In this document: positions 34,294-45,990 of the stretch, piece by piece
How positions within the stretch are numbered: the first letter of the stretch is position 1
How the letters are laid out: each line of letters starts with the position of its first letter
NCBI GenBank assembly: GCA_007922195.1
Contig: ML682091.1
Coordinates: forward strand, 1,050,718 to 1,114,717
DNA: 64,000 nt
Direction: 5' to 3'
Source of the DNA: Podocnemis expansa
Lineage: Eukaryota; Chordata; Testudines; Podocnemididae
Program-made: the position numbers and the translations under genes
Notes under the pieces: model-generated
Told to the model about the DNA's origin: nothing
Databases searched by the model: none
What the model saw: only the letters and a program-made list of their open reading frames with translations

Positions 34294-35252
34294 GTGGGGC
34301 TGTCAAGATGTTCCCCAAACCCCATGGGTACAGGGTTGAATCAGCTTCTCCCACTCAACATATCAGCCCTCTCCCTGGGACCTCCTTTGCCCCCATATCC
34401 CCCACTCACCATGGCTAAGGGTGCCCCAGCCCCCTTCACTCTTTGCCCCCTTATTTCCCAATATCTCTCTGTCCCTAGGTGGCCTAGGGCAGAATTTTAA
34501 CTAGTCCTCCATTGCCCTTCTCCTCCCCCACCTCTGCTATCTATAGAGCTCAATCTCTCCCCCTGAGTGTCTATGGAAATCAGGCTCTTCCAGCCCTCTT
34601 GCCCTTCTTGCCTTGTTTCCTCCCCCTGCCCCTTTGTATCTGTGGGGCTGGATCTCTTCCTCATCCATCCCTGATTGGATACAGCTACCCAATCAGCTTG
34701 TTGCTAGTGACAGTTCCCGAAAACCACCAACCTCCTTGCACATGATCACACCTGCTCCACTACTGCTCTTCGTCCTGCTCCTTTTGCTGTACCTGTTTTT
34801 TCTTCTGATCATAGTGAAAAAATGTCCCCCCAGAATGTCACCCACTTGCCCTGCTCACATGCTCTGAGTACTCCCATCCACACTCTGCCCTGCCACTGGT
34901 TCTGTCCCCAGTCCCCGCCCTGTGCCTGCTTTGAGAGACAGTTTCTCTTCCCTCTGTTCCAGCTTGTTCCCCTTCCCACCAGTTCCCAGCCTGCCCCGGC
35001 CCTGGTCGCTCAGTCACCAGGTCTGCAATGAAAAAGAAGTTGGTCCAGCTACCTCATTCAGGGGTATGGAAAACCCACGTCCCTGAGCAGCTTGCGTAAG
35101 CCACCCTGACCCCCCAGACAAGACAGCAAGGGAAGGTTTCTCCTGCCAGGCCCTGGGGAGCTGGATTCACCACGCCAGGTCCCTATAGAAAGCATCATCC
35201 ACATTAGCTCTTATGCTGACCAAACTTTTGTCACCCAGGGTGTGAAAAGAAA

Positions 35253-36410
35253 CACAGAATCATGTGGCACTTAAAGACTAACAGATTCATTTTTCACATG
35301 AGCTTTCGTGGGAGAAAGTCCCACTTTGTCAGATGCTTCAAAGATGGGGGAACTTACAGAATGGAATGAAAATAAACGCAAGGGGGTGTAAAACATAGGA
35401 TCAAGTCATACAGTAACAGCAAATCAGAGCAGTTGTTAAGGTTCAAACCCTAGGAAGGCTGAAGTCAAATTACCTTTTGAAATGGGAAAAGAACCCATAG
35501 TCTCGATTTAATCCTGCTTTCCACACAATTTAATTATCATCTTAATTCCACTTCAGCTGTTTCTCTCTGAAGTCTACAACAGATTATTAGGGACCTACAG
35601 CCTATTCTAAAAGATGATTCCTCACTCTCTCAAGCCTTGGGAGACAGACCTCTCCTCGGGTACAGACAGCCACCCAACCTTAAAGAGATACTCACCAGCA
35701 ACTACAGATCTAAGAACAGAAACATTAAAGCAGGCACACACCCTTGCAAAAAACCATGCTGCCAACTCTGTCCACATATCCGCATAACAGATACCAGCAT
35801 AGGGCCTAATCAAGTCAGCTACACCATCAAAGGCTCATTTACCTGCTCATCTACTAATGTGATCTATGCCATCATGTGCCAGAAATGCCCCAACACCTTA
35901 TACATTGGACAAACAGGACAATCCCTGTGCAAAAGAATAAATGAACACAAAATTGACATCAGAAATCACAAAACAAAAAACCAGTTGCTGAGCACTTTCA
36001 TCCTTCCAATCCCTCTATAAATGATTTGTTAATGACCGTACTCAGGGACATCAATGGGACATCAAGACTTCAAAGAGAAACAGCCAAACTGGAATTAATA
36101 TGCAAATTAGTTTGTGTGAAAGAATGATTAAATGGAGACTATGGGTTCTTTTCCCATTACAAAAGGCAATTTGACTTCCGCCTTCCCAGGGTTTGAACTT
36201 TAACAACTGCTCTGTGATCCTATGTTTTCCACTCCCTTGCATTTACTTTCATTCCATTCTGTAAGTTCCCCCCATCTTCAAAGCATCTGATGAAATGGGA
36301 TTTTCTCCCAGGAAAGCTGATGTGAAAAATAAATCTGTTAGTCTTTAAGTGCCACATGACTCCTTGGTTTCTTTGTTGGACTAGACTAACACGGCTGCCC
36401 CTTTGGAAAT
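35253..36410 (+). mobile_element. Penelope-like element, internally deleted, inverted terminal arms
   Basis: PLEs are retroelements with a reverse transcriptase and usually a GIY-YIG endonuclease. This 1158-bp copy is flanked by 12-bp direct repeats TGTGAAAAGAAA (35241-35252 and 36411-36422). Its left arm (to about 35510) is an inverted relative of its right arm (from about 36130): GTGGCACTTAAAGACTAACA against TGTTAGTCTTTAAGTGCCAC, GGGAACTTACAGAATGGAAT against ATTCCATTCTGTAAGTTCCC, and CCCATAGTCTC against AGACTATGGG. Between them lies only the endonuclease end of the polyprotein (35637-36020); the reverse transcriptase is absent. At least ten other arm fragments occur in this window. Confidence 0.85.
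35637..36020 (+). CDS. PLE GIY-YIG endonuclease domain, C-terminal polyprotein remnant
   Basis: An open frame of 127 codons, entered upstream of any convincing start because the true polyprotein is truncated. It contains YRQPPNLKEIL, the linker THPCKKPCCQLCPHI with the Cys-rich CCHH-like motif typical of PLEs, GSFTCSSTNVIYAIMCQKC, and LYIGQTGQSLCKRINEHK. The IYAIM...LYIGQTG pair corresponds to the GIY..YIG catalytic motif, followed by the conserved Arg (KRIN) and the EHK helix. In PLEs this domain nicks target DNA to start reverse transcription. The domain's C-terminal part after NHKTKNQ is short and ends at a TAA at 36018-36020, so the fold may be incomplete. Not a host gene. Confidence 0.85.
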   Translation: MGDRPLLGYRQPPNLKEILTSNYRSKNRNIKAGTHPCKKPCCQLCPHIRITDTSIGPNQVSYTIKGSFTCSSTNVIYAIMCQKCPNTLYIGQTGQSLCKRINEHKIDIRNHKTKNQLLSTFILPIPL

Positions 36411-37661
36411 TGTGAAAAGAAAAACACCCCATTGAGCGACACAGGTTTTGCCACTGTACATGCTTGTGTGCACAGCGCTATGTCTGCCACAGCTGCTGCC
36501 ACTCATTTAAGTGGTTTTATTTGGGTCAACAAGAAGGCAGAGACTTGCAGAGCCAGGGCACATAGCCAGAGCTGTGGGGGACAGATGGGGATGAGGGAGG
36601 TGCCTATGGGTCGGGAGATGAATGCACAGAGCAGTGGCTGGGCAGAGCTGGGGTTGGGAAAGGCCTGTGGATTTTCTTCAGCTGCCTGCCAAGTTTTATC
36701 ATGGATGTAGCCAGTGAAGAGCACAGACCAGGGGGGTCTGAATTGCACATCCGTCTTGTAATTTAGGTATCGGCTCTGCCTTGGGCCTGTTCTCGCTGAC
36801 TCTGGGTGCTTTCCCTGTCCCTCTTCCTGTGCTAATGCACAGTGCACCCACTGCTGGGTCCAGTCTCCTTCCCTGCCCCACAACTGTTCCCTGTGCACAC
36901 CCCTTTCATGGACTGTCTGGGTGGGAATTATTCCCATCCACTTGTATCTCACCCAGTGACATCAGGTGACATCTGTGCTTTGTTTTCCCCCTCCTCATCT
37001 GCACTGATCTGGGGTGAGGAGAAAAGAGAACTTTGTCTTCAGGGTGAAGTTTCCAATGACTGTGCTCTGTACATGTCTCATCCCCCCCCATGTCCTGGGT
37101 GGTGGGTTTCCCTGATCCCCATAGGAGACAGATGGGGGGGGGGGGGCTGGGATATGGCAGCCAGGCTGAGGTTTGATCCTCTCTCTGACTGAAGCTTTCG
37201 AACAGGAAAGGCAAAAGGGAATTAAAGGGAGCTGAGTCATTCTGTAGCTGTCTTGGGTAATTTTTCTCCTTCCAACAACCAAAGCTCGTGGTTTGTCTGT
37301 CAGTTGACAGGCCACCCAAAGCTGGGCCTTGTTATCTAACTCACTCTTTAGTGCATATTGTGCTTCTATTTCACGTCCAAGGGGCGGGGTCCCTGTTAGC
37401 AGCAGATGTGAGCGGGTGGCTGTTGCTGCCTCTCTCGGCTGGGTTAGTTCTACTAAACTCACTCGGCCATCAGCCCCCCATGCCCATCACACATGGCCCC
37501 AGAAAGACAGAGCTCTCCTCAAGGGAAGGAGCATGAAGACCATGCGTGGAAGATGCTCAGGGTAAAAGGCAGGTTTCCATGCCACACACAGGGACTGAGA
37601 AGAGTCCACTAACAAATTTACCTGTTATGACTGAGGGGTTGCTCTGCACTTGGTGCTGAAC

Positions 37662-37781
37662 TAGGGTGACCAGACAGCGAGTGTGAAAAATTGAGATGGG
37701 GTGAGAGGTAGCAGGTGGCTGTGCAAGAAAAGGCCCCAATATCTGACTGTTCCTGTAAAATCAGGACATCTGGACACACTA
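37662..37781. mobile_element. Short hAT MITE, 120 bp
   Basis: Inverted ends TAGGGTGACCAGACAG and ACATCTGGACACACTA. Flanks TGCTGAAC (37654-37661) and TGCTGTAC (37782-37789) match at 7 of 8. The inner text (GTGTGAAAAATTGAG, TCCTGTAAAATCAGGACATC) fits a common reptile MITE. Confidence 0.88.
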
Positions 37782-39509
37782 TGCTGTACTCAAGAGCGGG
37801 ACTGGATCTTTGCCCCATGGAGTCTGCACAAAGTCCACTTCCCTTGACAATGCTGGTGGATTTCATGCTGGCACTGGATGATGGGCAGTATCTGAGGTGA
37901 GTGAGGGAAGGGGATCAAGAGCAGAATCTCTTACAGAGGGGCTTGGGAATAGGGTGCAAGTCCCTCCCCTTCACCTGCCCTGACTGCCAGGGGCAGCCAC
38001 AGCAAGACACCTCATCCACAGCTCCTCCAAAACCAGTGCCAGGTGTGGATTCCCTTGTGCCATGGCTGCAATGAGTGCACCATGCATCCCTCCCCCTGAA
38101 CCCAGGCTGTGGTTCACAGCGACACTTGCTGCAAGGGAGAAGTCTGCTCACAGAGCTGGAACCAGGATACTTAGGGTCACAAGCAGCAACTGGCTTTTAA
38201 ATGCATATCCTACCAATCAGGATGTTTTACTTTGTTACTAACCAATTAAGGTATCAGCTTGCACCAAGTTATTAGCTTATTTTTGTAAGAATCTATCTAT
38301 CTAAAATATTCTGTCATGCTGTTCAAATATGGACTGTTCTACAGCAAATGAAACATGGCATTCACACGACTGTGGCTCTTTTGGCCAATACTGATGGCTT
38401 ATTTGCTCCTGAGCCACTGAGGTCTGGGTTTTACCACACTGGTGAGATCTACACTCTAATGATTCTTCTGAGCTGGGAAGTTCATAACTGCAGTGGCTTA
38501 GTTCCCAGCTTCCCTGTGGGCAGCAACATCAATCCCTATTCCCTTGGGTTAGCCACATCAGACCTTGAAATAGCCCCTGAGACCTTTGCAACCAGGTGGA
38601 ATCACAGGCCCTGTGTGACTCAGGCTGGGTGTTTCCAGTGTTTTTTTAAAATGCATTTACTTGGGCAGCAGACCACATCTCTCCCAGAGCAAGCCAAGAG
38701 CTCCCCTGGTGGTTATATCCAGGCTGCAGCAACTTCAGTACACCATCTACAATTGCAGTGGTCAAACCTCATACTCTGGTTATACTCCAACACTCATGTC
38801 AACATGGTTACATGGTGACCTGGAAGTGCAGTATTTTTGGGGTGCAGCACAGCTCCTGGATACTGTCCCCCTATGTGCTCTGACCCCAGAGCACAGTCAC
38901 AGTGGGGTGCATGGCCCCCCTTCGTGCATTTATCCCAGGGTGCTGTCACTAGGTGAGCCTTCCTCCCCCTCACTGATCCAGGGGTGCTGACAGATTTTCT
39001 GTATTTCACCCCACCTGCTGTCCTATTCTGCCCACCCTGACCCTGGCTTCAGTGACTCTGGGGTAGGTAAAAGGATTGATCATAAACAGATTGCAGACCT
39101 CATGTCTAACGCAGCCCTCCTGGTGTCTCTAGTAGGAAACATTGTCCTCATTTTGGGCTGATGTGGGGAGCTGGTTTAGGTCACATGGGGCATAGAGGGA
39201 GCCAGATTGAGGGGGGCAGCTCTGACCACCAGCCCCACATCAGTGTTTGTTGCACCTCTGGGGTGCACCGATTCCAGGGGCTGTGACAGTTATACAGGGA
39301 CATTGCTGGCACTGGGCACTCCGGGCCCATGCCCTGAATCTCCCCGGGGGTGCCCCGAGTCTTTTTCCTGGACCCTCAGTGCCAGTGCAGGGAGATGGGG
39401 CCAGTCCCAGGCAGCGCAGGGTGAGAGGGAGCTCAGTAAGCCTGTTGGCTGCAGCTGCCCCTCTCCCGCCCATGTGCTGCAGCCATGTCTGTGGCTCAGC
39501 CAGGGGAAA

Positions 39510-39529
39510 GGGGGGGGGGGGGGGGGGGG
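39510..39529 (+). repeat. Poly-G run, 20 G
   Basis: Uninterrupted G20, followed within 100 bp by three more G-runs (39580-39601). Strong potential for G-quadruplexes. Length here is also assembly-sensitive. Confidence 0.85.
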
Positions 39530-39689
39530 ATTCAAAAAAGGGCGCCGCCCCCCGCCGGGGGTTTTTCCCGAGGGCAGCGCGGGGGGGGGTGGGGGGGGGG
39601 GGCGGGCGGCCCTGGTCCGGGGGCGGGGGCGAGGAAGGGCTGCCTGGGGCCGAGGGGGGCTTCCCTGCATAGGCTCCAGCCCCCAGGTG

Positions 39690-40340
39690 GAAGCAGGGAA
39701 TGAGTCCCTGGCCTCTGGGCCCCAGGTGGGGCAGGGGGGATTCTCCCAGGCCTTCAGGCCCTGGGTGGGGTTGTAGGGGTGCCAATAGGCTTCCAGGCCC
39801 CGGGTGGGATGGACAGGGGTGCACCCGAACCTCAGGGGCCCATGTGGGACTGGTGGGGGTGTCCCTAGGCCTCTGGGGCCCAGGTGAGGCTCAGGGGGCT
39901 ACCCCTAGGCTTCTGGGCCCTGGGTGGGACTGGAGGGGGTGTCCATAGACCTCCAGGCCCTGGGTGGGATGGGCAGGGGTGCCCCCAAACCTCTGGGGCC
40001 CATGTGGGACTGTTAGTGGTGCCCCTAGGCCTCTGGGCCCCAGGTCGGGCAGGGAGACTCCCCCCAGGCCTTTGGGACCCAGCTGGGGCTGTGGGGGTGC
40101 CAATAAGCCTCCAGGCCCCATGTGGAATGAGCAGGGGTGCCCCTAGATCTCTGGGGCCCATGTGGGACTCAGGGGGCTACCTTTAGGCTTCTGGACACTG
40201 GGTGGGATGGGGGGGGGGTGTCCATAGACCTCTGGGGCCCAGCTGGGATTGGCAGGGGGTACCCTGGGCTGGGGGCATTTCCCCCATGGCCTCCAGGTCC
40301 CAGCTGGGTCCATGAGTGTCTCCCCATTGCCTGCAGGGGG
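39690..40340. repeat. GC-rich minisatellite with higher-order structure
   Basis: A basic unit of about 45-50 bp resembling 'GGGTGCCCCTAGGCCTCTGG' plus 'GGCCCAGGTGGGACTG' repeats about 13 times. Variants recur in order: CAGGGGGCTACCCCTAGGCTTCTGG-type units at 39892 and 40174, and GTCCATAGACCTC-type units at 39940 and 40222, both 282 bp apart, which shows a higher-order period. Multiple frames stay open on both strands because unit lengths are often near multiples of three; none is a gene. Confidence 0.85.
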
Positions 40341-41514
40341 AACCCCCCCATGGCCTATGGATCTCAGGGGGTGGCCTGGGAATGGAGCCCCTCACCTGAG
40401 CCCCGGGTGGGCCAAGGGATGTTCCTTAGCCTCTGTCTGGGCCAGGGTCAGGCCAGCAGAAGGCTGGTGAGCCAGGGACCATCCCTCAGCCCTTGGGCCC
40501 CTGGGGATCAGGTTGGTGGCCAGGCTGCTGTGATGCAGCCCTGGCCAGGGAGCCCCCCACAGCGCAGGGGGCAAGGCTTAGGTGCCAACCCAGAGTCTCC
40601 TGCCCAGACCATGGTGCTGCCCTGGTCCCCCCCCCTGCATCTCCTGCCCTCTCCCCATGCCCATGTGTCAGGGCTGGCCTGGCCTGGGGTCCCCTGCCCT
40701 CACCACATGCCCAGGTGGCGGAGCTGCCTGATCTGACCACAGGGTCTCACATGGCAGTGGGGCTGGCCTGGCACAACCGTGGGGTCTCCTGCCCTTGCCT
40801 TGTTGCCTCAGTTGTGAGGCTGGGGCAGCAGGTGGTCTGGGAGGGTAACCTCATCAACAGTGCTATTATTTGTAAAGTTGAACTCTGCTGAACACCACCA
40901 TATGCTCTGCCTAGTATTTATCCTGTGCTTGAAATTGTTCTCTTGTGTGAGAGATTGTTCTACATTATGCAGAAAGTGACTGGAGGTGTGGGGCAGGGAC
41001 AGATAATATGGAGGGACAGAGATAATTAATTGTATTTACCTTTAAAGTACATGTTAATTAATGTTGTGTATATGTCCTTCAGTGTTATATGTGAAATAAT
41101 TCTGTAACCCTGACACCTAGGCATTATAAACAATGTCCAACAAGACTCCATATTGCCAGTTTGGAACTCCAGCTTAAACACTGTACTCCATTTTGTATAT
41201 TTGATGAAACCTGGTTTAGGCATATGCTGTGTATGTTCATTTAAATGTGTGAATGGACCAGTCTCAACTGCCAGCCTGTCTTGATGGACCACAATTACCA
41301 TCTAACTAGCTGAACAATGCAGACATCTCTGATTAAAGCAAACAGAAGGAGCCACCCCTACATTGTGGCTAGAAGCGGCTTTAGGCAATTGGGGACCCTA
41401 GGCGAAGACCCATTGTGGGGCCCCCTAAAGGGCCCATTATTGGCCCCCACTGCTACCTTCCCTATGGCCCCAATCCCCCCTGCACCCTTAATGGCCCCAT
41501 ATCACCCCCCAGGA

Positions 41515-41560
41515 CTTGTTTGTTTTGCTGAACCAAACTAATATGATTATCCCACTGGAA
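41515..41560 (+). mobile_element. PLE 3' terminus fragment
   Basis: GACTTGTTTGTTTTGCTGAA, CCAAACTAATATGATTATCC and CACTGGAACT match the extreme end of the PLE arm. Confidence 0.5.
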
Positions 41561-41569
41561 CTCATAAAT

Positions 41570-42630
41570 TATTCTTGGGTATGGTATTTTTAAAGAGCTT
41601 CCCATCATGAAGCTCGTAAGTTGATCATCTTTCACTTAACATAAATCAGCTAATGCTGAACTACAAAGATGAAGTGAACATTTTATTTTTTTTTAAAAAG
41701 TGTCAGCATTAATTAATAAATAAGAAATGATAACATTAATGATGGCTCAAAAATAACTAAAATACCACATTTAAAATTTTGGCAGTCAAATCTTACAAAT
41801 TTTTCATATAGACTTGGTTTTATGTGCACTAGAGATATTTAATACAAATAATTATAATAAATAAAAATAAGTGAAAAGGAGGTTTCTAGTGTGTAGCTGT
41901 AAATGAAAAACACCAAAGTTCAATGAAATTCTCTGAAGTACTCAAGTTTATAAGACTCTGGCCCCCTCAAAATATTAAATAGTTAAGTACAAAAGAAGCT
42001 AAAAATTACTTATCAAAAGAAAGACATACAACACAGACATCACACACAGGTGTAATGATTTCCTAAGGGAAGCACTGTATTTAGATGTAGCAGCCTATGT
42101 GGACCTACCTGGTAACCTGTTGTGATTAACCACATGACAAGCACAGTTAAATTTCCACAAAAATAAACCCAAAGATGGTCACATATGGAAAGGTACAATC
42201 AGGGCACCTAACCAGCCTTAGTGCTGACCTCTAGTAACATCTGTAATAGCCATCAGATTAGGATTAAGGTGTTTTAGCATTGGTGGCCCTAAAATACATT
42301 CAAATAATTTTTCAATATGAGGTAGATTTTTTTCTCTTCTCCCCGACACCCCTTGGATGTCACCACAGGGCAGCGCTGATGCCAGGATTCACTAGGTGTT
42401 AATTTTGCCCTATGTTTAAATTGGCAATAAAGAGAAGCATACACAAAAAATAATCTCTAAACACCACCACATAATTCTCTGACCAATAATTCTGGCAATA
42501 ATGATGTGATCCATGTAGTCAAAAATGTCCATTAACTTCAGTGGAAATACATGAACAAGGGACAGACATGACCAGTGTTGTTGACTTAATGTTTCTTTGC
42601 TATACACACACAAGTCAGATGCCATTTCAA
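41570..42630. other. AT-rich spacer
   Basis: No gene, bounded repeat or RNA recognised. Frames are very short. Confidence 0.4.
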
Positions 42631-42701
42631 AACTTATATCTCTTTTAAGACAAGTGATGATCCAGGGCTGTCAGATGGAGCCATCTCCAGAGAAGTGACA
42701 T

Positions 42702-43138
42702 GGCTATGTCCACACACACGGGCTATGTCCACACATACACCATTATTTCGAAATAAAATCCTTATTTCGAAATAAGTTAATTCAAATTAACAGTTTGTTA
42801 ATTCGAATTAAGGGAAATCCTGCTTTCGAAACAGCTGTTATTTTGAAATTCTTATTTTGAAATAAGGCCATTTGGACATGTTGTTTTGAAACAGTTGTTT
42901 CGAAACAAGGGTGTTATTTCAAAACAACACGTCCAAATGGCATTATTTTGAAATAACCATTTTGAAATAACAGCTGTTTCGAAATGAATGGGGTTTAAGC
43001 TGTTTCGAAATGATGGTTCTTATTTCGAAATGACAGTGTCAGTCATTTCAAAATAAGAAAACGTCATGTGGACATAATCTTTTTTATTTCGAAATAACCA
43101 GTGTTATTTCGAAATAAAAGTGCTGTGTGGACATACCC
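42702..43138. mobile_element. TTTCGAAAYAA MITE, copy 4
   Basis: Left end GGCTATGTCCACAC, tandemly doubled (42702 and 42721), and right end GTGTGGACATACCC. The body is almost entirely TTATTTCGAAATAA-type palindromes with a large foldback centred near 42890 (GGCCATTTGGACATG / CGTCCAAATGGCAT). Copy B of the local duplication has an uninterrupted sequence at this site (about 47968), so insertion came after the duplication or was lost from B. Confidence 0.88.
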
Positions 43139-43379
43139 TATCAGCATGTTAAAATGACCACTCTGAAATGTTTGCTTTTATTTTTGGTAGTTTAATGACA
43201 TCTTATGTTATTTCAGGATATAGAATTGGGCACCTCCATCATCTTAAAGCCCCGCAACAACAATCAAAAGGGTAAAACAAAATCCAGCAACACATTCATG
43301 CTGGTGTCATTGAAATGTAATAGTGCTGCTGTCAATTTTATTCAGCATCATCATTATCCTCTTGTTTATCATTATAAAC

Positions 43380-44315
43380 CAGGCATGGCCAAACTGTGGT
43401 TCGCAAGCCACATGCAGCTCTTCAAAGAAAAAGTGCAGCTTGCAGAAGAGCATGGGAGGGAAGGGTGGCATGATGGGAGACGGGGGTAGAAGTGCACAAT
43501 GGTCGGGGACAGCAAAGAAGCGGCAGCATGGTCAGAGCTGGCAAGGAAGCGGTAGCATGGTCCGTCCAGCAGGGAAGAGCATCATGGTCAGAGCCAGTAG
43601 GGAAGTGGTGGCATGGCCGGAGTCAGGGTTGGTGGGGGGGGAGGGGGAGGACAGAAGTGTGGCAGGGTTGGGGAGAGCAAAGAAGCAGCAGCATGGTAAG
43701 AGACAGCAGGGATGTGGCAAAAGAGGCATGGTGGGAAGTGTGACATGGCCAGGGAAGCTGCCACATGTTTAGATTTTCTCATAGGCCCTAATGCAGCTTA
43801 CACGTTAAAATAAAATTGTGTTTTACAAGTCGTAAACATGATGTGGAATACTAAAATGAAAATACAAAGGAGAAAAGTTTAAAACAATGTAGATTACTTT
43901 CAATTTTTGGCACAACTTACTGCTGTGAAGTATTGTATTCCACAATGATATTTGTTAAATGAAAACATTGTGCAATACTCAGAGGTCAGCACCTGAGAGC
44001 GCATTTACATACCGCATTAAGTTACTGCCCCGATTTTAAAAAACTCACCACTAGCCTGCAGTGTTCTACATCCAGCGACAGCTATGTTTTTACAGTACAC
44101 ACCTGGTTTTCATGGTAATCCTAAGTAATTATTAGAATCTGACATTAGTAGGATCAATATTTGCCCTCTTCTTCAATAAAATTAAAGTGTGCAATGAATA
44201 AGCTTCGTAATTTTGGCGTAGGTAAAAGTATGTGGTTATATGCCTCAGTGGAGCTCTTGAAGGTTTAATAATCAACTTGTACGGCCCTTGAGTTCCTAAA
44301 GTTTGGCCACCACTC
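43380..44315. mobile_element. hAT-like element with internal tandem repeats
   Basis: The left end CAGGCATGGCCAAACTGTGG mirrors the right end AAAGTTTGGCCACCACT. The flanks give no clean TSD, but copy B reads straight through the site near 48210, confirming an insertion in copy A. From about 43475 to 43765 it holds degenerate tandem units of about 35-40 bp built on GCATGGTCAGAGCCAGCAGG. Confidence 0.8.
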
Positions 44316-44354
44316 AACCCATGAAGTGACACCCCACTAGCCACATTGCCCAGA

Positions 44355-44571
44355 CTAGAGGGCTGCTTTTCCGACTCTGCGTATTAGGCCACGATGCCTT
44401 GCTGAGGTGACTGTTTTAATGACTCTGGCCACCAGGTCACGTACTCTTGAGCAGGGGCATTGCCTTGTCGATCCTGACACTGAGAGGACTAATTTACTGA
44501 TCTTGATCACTAGATTGTGTTGTCCTGAACAGGAGCACTACCTTATTGATCCTGACAGCTTTTTCTCACCT
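44355..44571 (+). repeat. Three degenerate tandem units of about 75 bp
   Basis: Units share GAGGACTG-like start, 'TTTA.TGA.TCTG.CCAC.AGG', 'GAGCAGGGGCATTGCCTT' and 'GATCCTGACA'. Copy B retains about one and a half units (48245-48360), so the number differs between duplicates. Confidence 0.6.
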
Positions 44572-45310
44572 TCCCAGCCCAAGTGACCCAATGCCCATAA
44601 TGGGGTGTAGCAGCCTGTGACAGCCCCACAGAGGAATCAGGCTGGGACTCACCACTGGGACTTCAGGAAGCCACTAGGAAACAAGCAGCTGCACGAATTA
44701 GATGATGATGGCGGTTGCTGGTTATTTACTCTTGATAGTGCCCTGCAGAGTTGTTGACTGTGTTAAGTTGTTACAGTTGCTCAGTCTCACTGTTCTTGGA
44801 GACTCAATGTCAACTGCATGAGTGGAGGACACAGCTGGTTACTTCAGCAGACCTAGATGTTTCTCATGAAGATCCCTGGAGGGAGTCAGGACCCTGCCTG
44901 CTGGGTCTCAGCCTGTGCAGCTCCACAGAGGGAAAACAGCCACAGACTCTGTCTGCCCTGTTGTATTATTTTGCTTGCTCCGGGAGGGCCATGAATGAAA
45001 CAGACAATGGGATGTGCCTGAACCAGGGGAAAAGATTCAGAATCCAGCTTACTCTAAATGGCAGATTTGGAGCAGTAACATCAAATCACAGTGTGAAGAT
45101 CACAGAAATACATGATATCTTGCTTTTACAATAATGAAGAAAGTTGTAAATGGCTAGAAATCCAGGAAAGCTCCTAGAGAGTCACATTTGAAAAAATCCA
45201 AAGGCGGGCCTTACTATAATGTGACTAACAGCAAGCCAGTAGGCTGGGATGATATAAAGGTCACCCCTGAATAGAGAGGTCTGTCCGGTGAAAGGGCAGG
45301 TTTTCAAATA

Positions 45311-45450
45311 GGTCCAGCTTCTGTTCAGTACCTGTGACTGTTCCTTAAAAGGGACCAATCTGAGGAGTTTAAAATTAGTAGCCTGTCTATGCTAATATAT
45401 AGGATTATACATGAGCCAATCAGAAAAGGTAAAAATCTGCATCCAAGGCA
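45311..45450 (+). promoter_or_regulatory. CCAAT/octamer-like module, copy A
   Basis: Order: GGTCCAGCTTCTGTTCAGTA, GGGACCAATCTGAGGAGTTT, AAAATTAG, a TATGCTAAT octamer-like box (one base from the complement of ATTTGCAT), then GCCAATCAGAAAAGGTAAAA. CCAATCAG is an NF-Y site by consensus. The TATA-like box seen in copy B has decayed here. No gene was recognised immediately downstream. Function is inferred from motif order only. Confidence 0.4.
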
Positions 45451-45530
45451 GAATGCTCCTGCTAAATAGGTTTCAATTATATTCAAACACAATAGGCAAT
45501 AAGTTTTGAAGAGCGAGGTTTAGGTTGTCA

Positions 45531-45806
45531 ATTTCCAAAGGGATAGCTGTGTTAGTCTAATCCAGCAAAAAAACCAAGGAGTCGTGTGGCATTTAAAGAC
45601 TAACAGATTTATTTTTCGCATGAGCTTTCATGGGAGAAAAATCCCACTTCGTCAGATGCTTCGAAGATGGGTGAACTTACAGAATGGAATGAAAATAAAT
45701 GTAAGGGGATGTAAAACATAGGAACAGGTCATGCAGTAACAGCAAATCAGAGCAGTTGTTAGGTACAAACCCTGGGAAGCCTGAAGTCAAATTACCTTTT
45801 GTAATG
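45531..45806 (-). mobile_element. PLE terminal arm, long copy
   Basis: Inverted orientation: AGCTGTGTTAGTCTAAT, AAGGAGTCGTGTGGCATTTA, TTTCGCATGAGCTTTCATGG, GGTGAACTTACAGAATGGAA, and TGAAGTCAAATTACCTTTTG. It matches the left arm of 35253-36410 over about 275 bp and ends exactly where a CR1 3' fragment starts. Confidence 0.8.
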
Positions 45807-45807
45807 A

Positions 45808-45990
45808 GAAAAGAAATATTCCTAATTGTCAGGGCAATTAACAGTGGAATAAGTGACCTGGGCAGGTTGTGGAATCTCCATCACTGGAAGTGTTCAGGAG
45901 CAGATTTAACAAACATCTGTCAAGAAAGGTTTAAGAGGGTCCTTGGTCCTGCCATGACTACTTCACATAGTCCCTTCCAGTCCTATAATT
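45808..45990 (+). mobile_element. CR1 3' end fragment
   Basis: ATTCCTAATTGTCAGGGCAA, GGGCAGGTTGTGGAATCTCC, TTTAAGAGGGTCCTTGGTCC and AGTCCCTTCCAGTCCTATAA follow the CR1 3' order. Truncated 5'. Confidence 0.8.

Larger units (their letters stand above)
42631..45460 (+). repeat. Local duplication unit, copy A
   Basis: Matches copy B (47905-49660) in order: TATCTCTTTTAAGAC..AGTGA, GATCCAGGGCTGTC, ATGTTAAAATGA, CACTCTGAAATGTTTGC, TTTATTTTTGGTAGTTTAAT, GTTATTTCAGGA.ATAGAATT, TCATTGAAATGTAA, the TAGAGGGCTG block, GTTCTTGGAGACTCA, AAGATTCA..AATCCA, and the promoter-like module near the end. Copy A has two insertions absent at the same place in B: the MITE 42702-43138 and the hAT 43380-44315. No reading frame is conserved between copies. 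Confidence 0.8.

Noticed and set aside
39240..39824. 194-codon minus-strand and 189-codon plus-strand frames
   Set aside because: Mutually overlapping frames through poly-G and minisatellite sequence; glycine- or proline-rich by composition.
42700..43140. CRISPR-like array of regularly spaced palindromes
   Set aside because: The repeats are TTTCGAAATAA palindromes of irregular spacing within a eukaryotic MITE; no spacers or cas genes.
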